From Bradyrhizobium sp. CCH5-F6 (GTDB lineage Bacteria; Pseudomonadota; Alphaproteobacteria; Rhizobiales; Xanthobacteraceae), in NCBI RefSeq assembly GCF_001556045.1, contig NZ_LSIC01000172.1, forward strand, positions 1 to 60,115: a stretch of DNA of 60,115 bases, in the 5' to 3' direction. The position numbers were made by a program, and so were the translations under genes. Below are positions 34,386 through 42,401 of the stretch, piece by piece. The notes under the pieces were generated by a model, which saw only the letters and a program-made list of their open reading frames with translations, was not told the origin of the DNA and searched no databases. How positions within the stretch are numbered: the stretch's first letter is position 1; each line of letters opens with the position of its first letter.

Positions 34386-36173
34386 ATGCCGATGCTGGTC
34401 CCATATCGATGGATGCGGCTTACGCCAACCGAGGAAAGGCTGCGGCGCGAGCAGGTTGATGCTATTTTCCGTGCGGTTATTCCCGGCGTTATCGCTGCTG
34501 CTCTTGCGGCTGTTGTTCTGGCCGTATTTCTCGTTCGTCTTGGCGAGGCTGGCCCCACCGCAGCAGGAGGATGGGCAACTGCCATTGTCGTCTGCGCCAT
34601 ATGTCATGTGACCCTGGCGTTAGCTTATCGCAGATCACCGCCTGCCACGCGGGCAGAAAAGGTCTGGCCACTCGTATTCACTCTTTTCGCTTTGGCGGAG
34701 GGCGTCGCCTGGGGACTTGCATCCGTGGTCCTCACGCCCGACGCTGCCTTTGATGTCCGCTTCCTCGCCGTTGCCGTCACCATCGGAGTCACGGCCGGCG
34801 CGATCCCCGCCTTCAGCCCGTATCTACCCGCCTATTTCGCTCTTTTCCTTCCAGCAACTCTCCCTTATGCCTTGACGAGTCTTCGTGAGGACACCGCCGT
34901 CGAGCAGGCTAGCAGCGCGCTGATGCTGATCTTCGTCGTTGCCATGGTCTTGCTCGGAATCTTAAGCAATCGGGCCTTTTCCGAAGCCATTCGGTTGCGC
35001 TTACAGACAGAAGCTCTTGCGGCCGATCTGCGCCGCCAGAAAGAGATCGCCGAAGCCGCCAGCCGAGCCAAGTCGAGTTTCCTTGCCGCGGCGAGCCATG
35101 ATCTGCGCCAACCTGTGCATGCCCTTGGTCTGTTCGCAGGGGCTCTACGCCGTATTGATCTCCCTGAAGAAGCTTACGTCCTGGTGGATCGGATCGAGGA
35201 TTCGGCAGCGGCAATGGACGGCCTCTTCACTGCGATTCTTGACATTTCACGTCTCGATGCTGGCGTCGTCGAAGTTCGGAACCAAGCCTTCCGGATTGGG
35301 CCTTATCTTGATCGACTCTGTAAAGATCTTGCCGTCGAAGCTGAGGCCAAGGGTCTGCGCCTAAGATGCCGGCCTTGCCCGATCGCAGTTGACACGGACC
35401 CGATCCTGCTCGAACGCGTGCTGCGCAACCTCGTCTCAAACGCAGTCCGCTATACGTTGCGTGGAGGTATCCTTGTCGGCTGCCGGCGGCGAGCGGATCG
35501 CCTTGCAATTCAGATTTGGGATACGGGGATCGGCATTGCTCCGGAGGATATGGATCGCATCTTCCAGGAGTATGTGCAGGTTGGAAACCCGGAGCGCGAC
35601 CGAACGAAAGGGCTGGGTCTTGGGCTTGCTATCGTTCGCCGCATCTGCAACGTGCTGAAGGCACCGCTTGGCTTGCGTTCTTGTCCCGGTCGCGGCTCCT
35701 GTTTTGAAGTCTCGGTCCCATGTGCCAACGAGGCTGCTCTCACAGATGGCACGCGCCAGGATCCGCCTGGCGCCTTCATACCGGCTTTTGTGGTTGTGAT
35801 CGACGATGAAGCGCCGATCCGCGAGGCGATGGAGCAACTCCTTGCTGGGTGGGGTTACGAAGTGGTCACGGCCAGTTCTGGAATAGAGGCGATCGAGCTA
35901 CTTGCGTCTCGCCCCACACGTCCCGACCTGATCATCTCGGACTATCGTCTGCGCGATGGTGAGACCGGTATAGCGGCAATCGAAAACCTACGATCAGAAT
36001 ACAATGTAACGATCCCGGCATTGCTGGTTACCGGAGACACGGCGCCCGACCGCCTTGCTGAAGCAGAAGCAAGCAATCTCCTGCTATTGCACAAACCGGT
36101 ACCGAACAGCCGGTTACGTGCGGCTATGCTCAACCTGATCGCGCATGCGCAGAAATCCGAGGACGACGACTGA
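34386..36173 (+). CDS. Hybrid sensor histidine kinase with C-terminal receiver
   Basis: Encodes 595 aa. About six N-terminal TM helices (30-200) form an uncharacterised membrane sensor. HisKA begins ASRAKSSFLAAASHDLRQ with phospho-acceptor His238. The HATPase part has NLVSNAVRYT, WDTGIGIAPED and GLGLGLAIVRR. The C-terminal receiver begins VVIDDEAPIREAM, with phospho-acceptor Asp519 in IISDYRLRDG. This layout (His-kinase with the SHDLRQPVHALGLF box plus receiver) is common in NarL-partner hybrid kinases. Start 34386 is preferred over 34365, which overlaps the upstream ORF. Convergent with its likely partner regulator. Confidence 0.9.
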   Translation: MPMLVPYRWMRLTPTEERLRREQVDAIFRAVIPGVIAAALAAVVLAVFLVRLGEAGPTAAGGWATAIVVCAICHVTLALAYRRSPPATRAEKVWPLVFTLFALAEGVAWGLASVVLTPDAAFDVRFLAVAVTIGVTAGAIPAFSPYLPAYFALFLPATLPYALTSLREDTAVEQASSALMLIFVVAMVLLGILSNRAFSEAIRLRLQTEALAADLRRQKEIAEAASRAKSSFLAAASHDLRQPVHALGLFAGALRRIDLPEEAYVLVDRIEDSAAAMDGLFTAILDISRLDAGVVEVRNQAFRIGPYLDRLCKDLAVEAEAKGLRLRCRPCPIAVDTDPILLERVLRNLVSNAVRYTLRGGILVGCRRRADRLAIQIWDTGIGIAPEDMDRIFQEYVQVGNPERDRTKGLGLGLAIVRRICNVLKAPLGLRSCPGRGSCFEVSVPCANEAALTDGTRQDPPGAFIPAFVVVIDDEAPIREAMEQLLAGWGYEVVTASSGIEAIELLASRPTRPDLIISDYRLRDGETGIAAIENLRSEYNVTIPALLVTGDTAPDRLAEAEASNLLLLHKPVPNSRLRAAMLNLIAHAQKSEDDD

Positions 36174-36183
36174 TGGCTTTGGG

Positions 36184-36819
36184 TCAGATGAGCCCGGCTT
36201 GACGTGCCGCGGCCGCAGCCTGGGTGCGATTCACAGCATTCAGCATCCTGAAAATTGCCGTCACATGCGCCTTGACGGTCTTCTCCGAGAGATTGAGTTC
36301 GTAGGCAATAATCTTGTTCGGTTGGCCCATACTTAGCCGCCGCAGCACTTCCAGCTGACGATCCGACAAAATGACTCCCGCTATTGTTTGATGTCCGGGC
36401 GACATGGGCTGCGTCGCTGTCAGGGCGCTGAGGATGAGAGGCGGTACGTAAACTTCGCCGTTCATCACGAGCCGGATGGCTGCGAGCAACGTATGCTGGC
36501 TCGCCGACTTCGGCACATAGCCGAGGGCCCCATGCGCCAGAGCGCGTCGCGCATCGGCAGGATCCTCGGAGGACGACAGGACAATCACCGGGAGCTCCGG
36601 CCGCACCAGTCCGAACTTTCCGAGCGCGGTCACTCCATCCATGCCGGGCAACATCATATCAAGAATGACAGCATCGAAGTCGGCGTGCGCTTCAGCCAGC
36701 CGCAAACCTTCCGCTGCATCCCCCGCCTGGACGATGTCCACATCCGATCCGGCTTGGCGCAGCAGTGCTGCAATGCCCTCGCGCAAGACTGGATGATCAT
36801 CTACGATCAAGAATTTCAT
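36184..36819 (-). CDS. Response regulator, NarL/FixJ (LuxR-HTH) family
   Basis: Encodes 211 aa. Receiver domain: FLIVDDHPVLREGI, ILDMMLPGMDG with Asp54, IVLSSSEDP, and YVPKSAS with the conserved Lys. The C-terminal LuxR HTH is LSDRQLEVLRRLSMGQPNKIIAYELNLSEKTVKAHVTAIFRML. It is convergent with the hybrid kinase, 10 bases between stops, and is its probable partner. It lies next to trbI, so it could control cargo or transfer genes, but no target is visible. Confidence 0.9.
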   Translation of the reverse strand: MKFLIVDDHPVLREGIAALLRQAGSDVDIVQAGDAAEGLRLAEAHADFDAVILDMMLPGMDGVTALGKFGLVRPELPVIVLSSSEDPADARRALAHGALGYVPKSASQHTLLAAIRLVMNGEVYVPPLILSALTATQPMSPGHQTIAGVILSDRQLEVLRRLSMGQPNKIIAYELNLSEKTVKAHVTAIFRMLNAVNRTQAAAAARQAGLI

Positions 36820-36936
36820 TTATCCAGTATTCCACGAAAGCTTAAGACTGCAAGGGGCTGAAGGTCCAGCGACTAAGGTCTCGGACCTGGCCCGAAAGCC
36901 AACCAGTTCCTTCTTCTTTCCGGTGTCGCGCTGACC

Positions 36937-38241
36937 TCAACCCTTATATGCGCCCGGGAATACGATATCCTGGTCGACGAGAACGTTGAACTGATAGCCC
37001 GGCCGGATTTCGAGTGTCGGCTGCACGTCGAGGTTCTTATTGATCGTGCGCTCAGCGATGCGCCCGAAAGTCTCCGCGAAATTCCGACGTGCCGCGTCCG
37101 ACGCCGTTGTCTGGTTCGCTAATGTCGAATTCTGTGGAATCGCCATATCCATGCCCGTGCCGATGATCGCGAGCAGGATCGCCGAGCCGAACGTCTTGAA
37201 GTAGTGGTTGTCGACCTGGTCGTTGAACCCGCCATAGCCTTCGGCGTCCGTTCCAGCCATGCCGCCGATCTGGAGCGTCGAGCTGTTCGGGAAGATGATA
37301 TCGGTCCATACGACGAGAACGCGGCTTTGGCCAAAGGAGACCTTGCTGTCGTAACGGCCCATCAGTTTCGTGCCCTGCGGAATGAGCAGACGATAGCCGG
37401 TGGCGCTATCGTAGACGTTCTGGCTCACCTGGGCGGTGATACGACCGGGAAGATCGGAATTGATGCCGGTGATCAGCGTGGCCGGAATGACCGACCCGCG
37501 CTTCAGCTCGAAATACGAGCGTGGAGCGACGACCTGGTTCGGAAGGTATCCGAGCTTCGCCAGGTCGGAATTGAAAAAGGATTCCTTCTTGGTCTGCCCG
37601 TTGGGATCGAGGTTTTGTCCATTGAGGCCGGCTTGAAGCGCCTGGCTATAGAGATCGCTTGCCGAGGACGATGGCGATGCCGCTATCGCGCCGGCCGAGG
37701 GCGTCGTCGCCGAAGAGGTGGCGGCTGCCGCCTTGATCTTCTGCGTGTCGATGGCGAGCGGCGAGTCGAGCGCAATGCTGACGGCCTGCAATCGCGCCAT
37801 CCGCTGGCGCTGCCGCTCTCTCAACATTTGCTCCTGCCCTTCCCGGGCGAGGCGCGCCCGCCACGCTTCCTCGGATTCGAGTGAGCTTCCCCTCGGTTCA
37901 GCCGCCGCCGGCTGCGCGACGAAAGGATTCTGCGGCGCGGGCTGCGGTTCGCTGACCGGCGCAGGCATCGGCTGCGGCTGCTGGCCGTCGCCAATGATGC
38001 CGTCCGCGACGCCGCGTTTCATCTGGTCGGCGAAGGTCGTCGCTGGTGCGCCGCCCGACACGTTCGTATCGGGCTTCGAACCGAAGATGAGTCCTCGCGA
38101 CATCAGCCCGTAAAAGATCACGGCGAGAAACAGCACGCCGAACACGACGGCGGCGATGATCGGAAGCCGGTTGAGACGCCGAATGTTCTGCGTCGGTCCC
38201 GAACCGCTTGGGCCGCCGCCGAGTTGCAGGGATTGCGTCAT
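36937..38241 (-). CDS. trbI: Conjugal transfer protein TrbI (VirB10 family)
   Basis: Encodes 434 aa from the ATG at 38241; an ATG five codons upstream is possible. One TM segment (about 27-48) is followed by a Pro-rich periplasmic linker, a helical part, and the C-terminal VirB10/TrbI barrel domain: GSVIPATLITGINSDLPGRITAQVSQNVYDSATG and LLIPQGTKLMGRYDSKVSFGQ. TrbI spans the cell envelope and links inner and outer membrane parts of the mating channel. It is the last gene of the trb operon. Confidence 0.95.
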   Translation of the reverse strand: MTQSLQLGGGPSGSGPTQNIRRLNRLPIIAAVVFGVLFLAVIFYGLMSRGLIFGSKPDTNVSGGAPATTFADQMKRGVADGIIGDGQQPQPMPAPVSEPQPAPQNPFVAQPAAAEPRGSSLESEEAWRARLAREGQEQMLRERQRQRMARLQAVSIALDSPLAIDTQKIKAAAATSSATTPSAGAIAASPSSSASDLYSQALQAGLNGQNLDPNGQTKKESFFNSDLAKLGYLPNQVVAPRSYFELKRGSVIPATLITGINSDLPGRITAQVSQNVYDSATGYRLLIPQGTKLMGRYDSKVSFGQSRVLVVWTDIIFPNSSTLQIGGMAGTDAEGYGGFNDQVDNHYFKTFGSAILLAIIGTGMDMAIPQNSTLANQTTASDAARRNFAETFGRIAERTINKNLDVQPTLEIRPGYQFNVLVDQDIVFPGAYKG

Positions 38242-38252
38242 GTCCCCTCCCC

Positions 38253-38714
38253 TCAACCGCGCTTCATGACGGAGAGCGGGCTTGCCGGCTGTGCGCCGGC
38301 GGCCGTCGTGGAATAGACGCGCCCGATCTCGATCGATCCGGTCGACAGGCGAGCAAGGATCTGCCCGTCCACCGAGCCGAGAACATAGGCAAGGCGAATG
38401 GCGTTTGGATCTTTCGTGCCCTGGTCCGTCGTCACCGCGTAGCCCCAGCCACGCAGGGAAGCTTCAAGAGCCGAGCCGAAGGCGGACCCGTCCGGCTTCA
38501 GAACGATCGTCGCCTTGCCCTGGCCGATCTGTTCGGCAAGACGCGGCACGAGATCGGCCGCGACCGCCGAGGCGGCCGGCCCCGACAGCTCGGCCGGCGC
38601 GGTGCTCGCCACAAGGCCGTCGGTCCCGATGGTCGAGCATCCGGAAAGAAGGAGGGCGGCGAGGATGGCTGCGGCTGCGGGCATCCGGAAGGGGAAGAGG
38701 AAAGCACTGGCCAC
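38253..38714 (-). CDS. trbH: Conjugal transfer lipoprotein TrbH
   Basis: Encodes 153 aa. A signal sequence ends in a lipobox, LLLSGC, with the lipidated Cys at residue 26 (16 if the second ATG is used). The remainder ([39 protein letters not shown]) matches TrbH of Ti-type plasmids. It is probably an outer-membrane lipoprotein of the VirB7 functional class. It lies between trbG and trbI with short spacers. Confidence 0.9.
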   Translation of the reverse strand: MASAFLFPFRMPAAAAILAALLLSGCSTIGTDGLVASTAPAELSGPAASAVAADLVPRLAEQIGQGKATIVLKPDGSAFGSALEASLRGWGYAVTTDQGTKDPNAIRLAYVLGSVDGQILARLSTGSIEIGRVYSTTAAGAQPASPLSVMKRG

Positions 38715-38718
38715 GGCG

Positions 38719-39549
38719 TCACCCTCCCCTCTGGATGGTGATTTTCTCTTGATGCCAGAAGCCGACGCCGGAAATCAGGATCGCCTTGTCGATTGCATAG
38801 TCGACGATCATCACGTTGCTCTTCATCCTGTAATTGACGATGCGGTTCTGGCCGCCCGAGACGACGAACAGGACCGGCGCGTCGCGCGAGGCGACTGACG
38901 CCGGAAACTGGATGTAGGTTTTCGTGCCGTCGCTATAGACGCGGGTCGGCCGCCAGCCGGCGCTGCCGGAAACCGAATAGCTGAAGTTCAACTGCTCGGC
39001 CGGGACGCCGCCGATCCCGCCGGCTTCGATCCGTGCGTTCAGGTCTGCGAGGCGCGAGGACACATCCTCCGGATATTCAAAGCCGACCCGGGCCATGTAT
39101 TGCGTCGGGTGTGACTTGAGCTGGATGTGGTAGGTGCGCCGTGAGGTCGTCACCACCATGGAGGTGACGAGGCCGGACTCGGTCGGCTTGACGATGAGGT
39201 GGATCGCCTGGCCTCCGGTCGCGCCGGAGGTCGCGGGCTCGACCTTCCAGCGCACCGTGTCGCCGACGAGAACGTCGCGCACGATTTCGCCGCCATCGAG
39301 TTCGATGTCGCAGACCTGAAGCGGCGAGCAGACCACGGAAGGCTGAACCTCGCCGTAGAGGAAGATCACCTTGCCGTCAGCGCCGCGCGTCACGAGCCCG
39401 GCCCGGCCGCGCCACTGGCCGGAAATGTCCATGCCCTTCACCTCCTTGCCGGTCAGGCTCTGGGCGGCGCTCGGACGAAGGCCGGTGACGGATACAAGGG
39501 CGGTCGCGATCAGAAGGACAGCCCGGAATTTTGATCTTGTTGCAGTCAT
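38719..39549 (-). CDS. trbG: Conjugal transfer protein TrbG (VirB9 family)
   Basis: Encodes 276 aa with a signal peptide of about 29 residues ending SAAQ. N-terminal domain features are [28 protein letters not shown]. The C-terminal beta-domain includes [29 protein letters not shown] and [30 protein letters not shown], typical of VirB9/TrbG. It forms the outer-membrane core with TrbH and TrbI. Confidence 0.95.
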   Translation of the reverse strand: MTATRSKFRAVLLIATALVSVTGLRPSAAQSLTGKEVKGMDISGQWRGRAGLVTRGADGKVIFLYGEVQPSVVCSPLQVCDIELDGGEIVRDVLVGDTVRWKVEPATSGATGGQAIHLIVKPTESGLVTSMVVTTSRRTYHIQLKSHPTQYMARVGFEYPEDVSSRLADLNARIEAGGIGGVPAEQLNFSYSVSGSAGWRPTRVYSDGTKTYIQFPASVASRDAPVLFVVSGGQNRIVNYRMKSNVMIVDYAIDKAILISGVGFWHQEKITIQRGG

Positions 39550-39566
39550 GGGTACGGGCGCGCCTT

Positions 39567-40250
39567 TCAGATCTGTGCGGTCCAGTCGAAGTCCTTGATG
39601 TAGAGCCCGATCGGATTGAGGCGGATCACGGCCTCATCCTGTGGCGGGATCAGCACGACGCTTGCCACGCCCCGGAAGCGTCGGGACGCCACTTCCTTGC
39701 CCTTCCGGTCGCGCTCATATTCGGTCCAGTCGATCTGGAACGATTGCGGCGAGAGCGGCACGACGTTGTTGACCTCGATCGCGACGGTCGCGGTCTTGGC
39801 TTTTTCAAAGGGCGAGCTCGAGCGGAACCAGGCGTTGACCTTCTCGGTCGCGGGGTCCGTGGTGCGCAGCATCGCGTAGACGCGGTCGATGTATTGTTTT
39901 TGTACGACGGTATCCGGCGTCACCGAGCGGAAGTTCGTGATGAAGCCCGCGAGCGTCGCGCGCACGACGCGGGGATCGGCATATTCGATCTGCGCTGGAA
40001 AGCCCGCATTGACTGCCGAGCCCAGCTTGTCGACCTCGACGATGTAGGGGACGAGCTTGACCTGCGTGCTCTGATAGAGCGCGTAGCTCGTGCTGATCAG
40101 CGCCAATCCAAGGCTCGTGATGCCGACAATGCGCCACGCCGTTGCGGCGCGGATGTAGGAGCCATAACGCTCAGTCCATTCCTGGCGGGCGGCGATGTAG
40201 GGATTTTCAGGTGATCTTGTTGAAGAGGCCAAGCGCGTTTCGTCCGTCAT
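39567..40250 (-). CDS. trbF: Conjugal transfer protein TrbF (VirB8 family)
   Basis: Encodes 227 aa. A short cytoplasmic tail with [18 protein letters not shown] precedes one TM helix (about 38-62). The periplasmic domain contains [12 protein letters not shown] and [13 protein letters not shown], matching TrbF/VirB8. It acts as an assembly factor of the inner-membrane complex. The ATG overlaps the trbL stop by 4 bases. Confidence 0.95.
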   Translation of the reverse strand: MTDETRLASSTRSPENPYIAARQEWTERYGSYIRAATAWRIVGITSLGLALISTSYALYQSTQVKLVPYIVEVDKLGSAVNAGFPAQIEYADPRVVRATLAGFITNFRSVTPDTVVQKQYIDRVYAMLRTTDPATEKVNAWFRSSSPFEKAKTATVAIEVNNVVPLSPQSFQIDWTEYERDRKGKEVASRRFRGVASVVLIPPQDEAVIRLNPIGLYIKDFDWTAQI

Positions 40251-41422
40251 TTGTCGTGTTTCTCGGGTGGCGGGGTTGGCGAGCCGCTACTCCCCTTGTC
40301 GAGTTTGGCGTTGGCGAGGCCGAGCAGGGAACCGGCATAGGCGCCGGGTGCGCCGATCGCCTTGTCGCGGGCGGCCGAGGCGAGCGCGCCGCCGGCAGAC
40401 GCCGCGCCGCGCAGTCCTGCCATTGCGGCGCCGCCGAACGACGAACCGCCTGCGCGCGCCGCGCTGAAGGCGGCCGCGCCGGCGCTCGCCCCGCCGACGC
40501 CGAGCGCCACGCCGCCGGCCGCGAAACTCGCAGCCTGCGATCCGTGACGGATCACCTCCATGCCGCCGCTGACCGATGCGCCTTGAACGACGCCCTGGAC
40601 GATGGTCGGCACGTACATTGCGAGGATGAAGATAACGACGGCGATTCCGGCTACCGCGAGCGCGGTCTGATATTGGTCGCCGACCGTGCTGTCCTGCGCG
40701 AGCCCGATCAGCACGTCGGAGCCGATCTTGGCGATCATCACCAGCGACATGAGCTTCATGCCGACGGAGAAGGCGTATACGAGATAGCGGATCGCGAAGT
40801 CCTTGGTGAAGGACGAGCCGCCGAGGCCGAGCATGATCATGCCGGCCAGAAGCCCGACATACATCTCGACGAGCACCGCGAGGAAGATCGCCGCAACCAG
40901 CGAGAAGGCGATGACACTGACGATCATGGCGAGCGAGGCCGACAGCGCCAGCGCGTTATCCTGAAACACGCCGAAGGAGATCTTCTGCGACATGGCGGAA
41001 GCGACCGTCAGGCCGGCATTGAAGACGTTCGCCGGCGAGGCCGAGCCGGAGCCGCCACCGATCTCGAACAGGCTGTCCACGACCGCTTTGGCGAAACTCG
41101 GCCCCTGGGTCAGGACAAAGGCGAAGAAGCCGATGAACATGATCCGGCGCACCAGCTCGGCGAACCAGGCTTCGATGCTCGCCGCCTGAATGGCGAGCCA
41201 GACCGCGGCGATACCGACCTCAATGCCGGCCAGAATCCAGAACAGCGATTTCGCGGCGTTCGTGACCGTTGTTTCCCAGCCTTTCGCGGCTGTGACGACC
41301 TGATTCTCCACCGTGGTCAGTACGCTGCCGTCAGCGGCCACGGCCGGATGGATCGTCCACAGAACCAATCCCGCGACGGCGGCGACGGTCAGGATTTTCG
41401 AGGGGCGAAAGGAAGCTACCAT
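40247..41422 (-). CDS. trbL: Conjugal transfer protein TrbL (VirB6 family)
   Basis: Encodes 391 aa. Signal-like N-terminus, then several TM helices across about 60-300 (for example [20 protein letters not shown] and [20 protein letters not shown]), and an Ala/Gly-rich C-terminal tail ([18 protein letters not shown]). It matches TrbL/VirB6, the polytopic inner-membrane component. Its ATG overlaps the end of trbK within a repeated 27-base coupling sequence described in the findings. Confidence 0.94.
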   Translation of the reverse strand: MVASFRPSKILTVAAVAGLVLWTIHPAVAADGSVLTTVENQVVTAAKGWETTVTNAAKSLFWILAGIEVGIAAVWLAIQAASIEAWFAELVRRIMFIGFFAFVLTQGPSFAKAVVDSLFEIGGGSGSASPANVFNAGLTVASAMSQKISFGVFQDNALALSASLAMIVSVIAFSLVAAIFLAVLVEMYVGLLAGMIMLGLGGSSFTKDFAIRYLVYAFSVGMKLMSLVMIAKIGSDVLIGLAQDSTVGDQYQTALAVAGIAVVIFILAMYVPTIVQGVVQGASVSGGMEVIRHGSQAASFAAGGVALGVGGASAGAAAFSAARAGGSSFGGAAMAGLRGAASAGGALASAARDKAIGAPGAYAGSLLGLANAKLDKGSSGSPTPPPEKHDK

Positions 41423-41592
41423 CGCGGGCGCATCTCCTGACCGTTCTTCATGTCGTATTTCTGCGGCGTCTCGAAAAACTCCGTCGCGCGTGCACGTTCC
41501 TCGCTCGACGGGCTGACGACGAAAACCCAGATGCCGAGGACTGCCGCCGCGCCGACGCAGATCGCAATAATCAGGGCGGGGCGCCTCACCAT
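41416..41592 (-). CDS. trbK: TrbK-like small protein
   Basis: Encodes 58 aa: one TM segment (ALIIAICVGAAAVLGIWVFVV, about 6-26) then ERARATEFFETPQKY. Its position between trbJ and trbL and its architecture match TrbK of Ti-type plasmids, linked to entry exclusion. Here the Cys of the classical lipobox is replaced by a plain TM helix (only Cys13, inside the helix). The start at 41592 overlaps the last codons of trbJ, and its own last eight residues, GQEMRPRW, are identical to those of TrbJ. Confidence 0.85.
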   Translation of the reverse strand: MVRRPALIIAICVGAAAVLGIWVFVVSPSSEERARATEFFETPQKYDMKNGQEMRPRW

Positions 41593-42401
41593 CTCGGCCG
41601 CATCTCCTGTCCTCCGGACGTCGACGGCGCCGTCGAATTGAAGAATTCCTGCCGCCGCGCCTGCGATAGGTCTTTTTCCGATTGCTCGGACTGATACCAG
41701 GTCGCCATCATGGTCATCTGCTGCGAGACGAGCCCGCGCAGCTTCTGCATCTGCGCGACTTCCTGCGCCGCGATCTGGTGGCCGACCTGCAGGGCCTTCA
41801 TCTGGCCGTCGGCGCTTTCCGACTGGGAGCGAAGCTGTGACATCGTCGATTCTTCGCTTGAGAATTGATCGGCGGTCAGTCCCGCGGCGCGCAGCGTGCC
41901 GCCGATCGTGTCGCGATTGGTCGAGGACCACGTCTGATAGCTCGACGAGAAACTGGCATTGTTCGGCAGGCTGGTCTTGAAGTCGCTGTAGCTCTGGAAG
42001 CGCTGCTTCAGCACATCGTCGATATTGCCCATCGAGAAGGCGATGCCCTGTCCTTGGCTGACGATGTTGCGGAGCTGATTGAGATCGCTCTGAATCTGCC
42101 CCCAGATATGGCTCGGCAACTGTGCGGTGTTTTGCAGCATGTTGGTGTAGATTTTAAGTTGGTTCTGAATCTGTTCCGCGAGCTGGGTGATCTGCGTGAT
42201 CTGGTTGTTCACCTGCTCGGCCGACTTGCCGACCAGCGAGATAAGTTCGCCATTGTTGAGCATCTGGGTGTACTCGGTGGCGCCCCCGGTCAGACCGCCA
42301 CCTGCGAATGCGCTCCTGGTCATGAACGGCAGCGTGATCGCCGCGGCCGCCGCGCCGCGCAGAAATTCAAACCTGGTCATCGGCGAGTAGCGTTTCGGCA
42401 T
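41586..42401 (-). CDS. trbJ: Conjugal transfer protein TrbJ (VirB5-like)
   Basis: Encodes 271 aa from the ATG at 42401, preceded by AAGGGGG. A long signal peptide ending FAGGG has an Arg-containing start (MTRFEFLRGAAAAAITLP). The mature protein is helical with TQITQLAEQIQNQLKIYTNM, typical of TrbJ/VirB5, which decorates the pilus tip. It overlaps trbE by 35 bases and ends in GQEMRPRW, shared with TrbK. Confidence 0.93.
   Translation of the reverse strand: MPKRYSPMTRFEFLRGAAAAAITLPFMTRSAFAGGGLTGGATEYTQMLNNGELISLVGKSAEQVNNQITQITQLAEQIQNQLKIYTNMLQNTAQLPSHIWGQIQSDLNQLRNIVSQGQGIAFSMGNIDDVLKQRFQSYSDFKTSLPNNASFSSSYQTWSSTNRDTIGGTLRAAGLTADQFSSEESTMSQLRSQSESADGQMKALQVGHQIAAQEVAQMQKLRGLVSQQMTMMATWYQSEQSEKDLSQARRQEFFNSTAPSTSGGQEMRPRW

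Noticed and set aside
40142..41440. 432-aa plus-strand ORF opposite trbL
   Set aside because: Antisense to trbL and trbF, His/Arg/Asp-rich with no motif.
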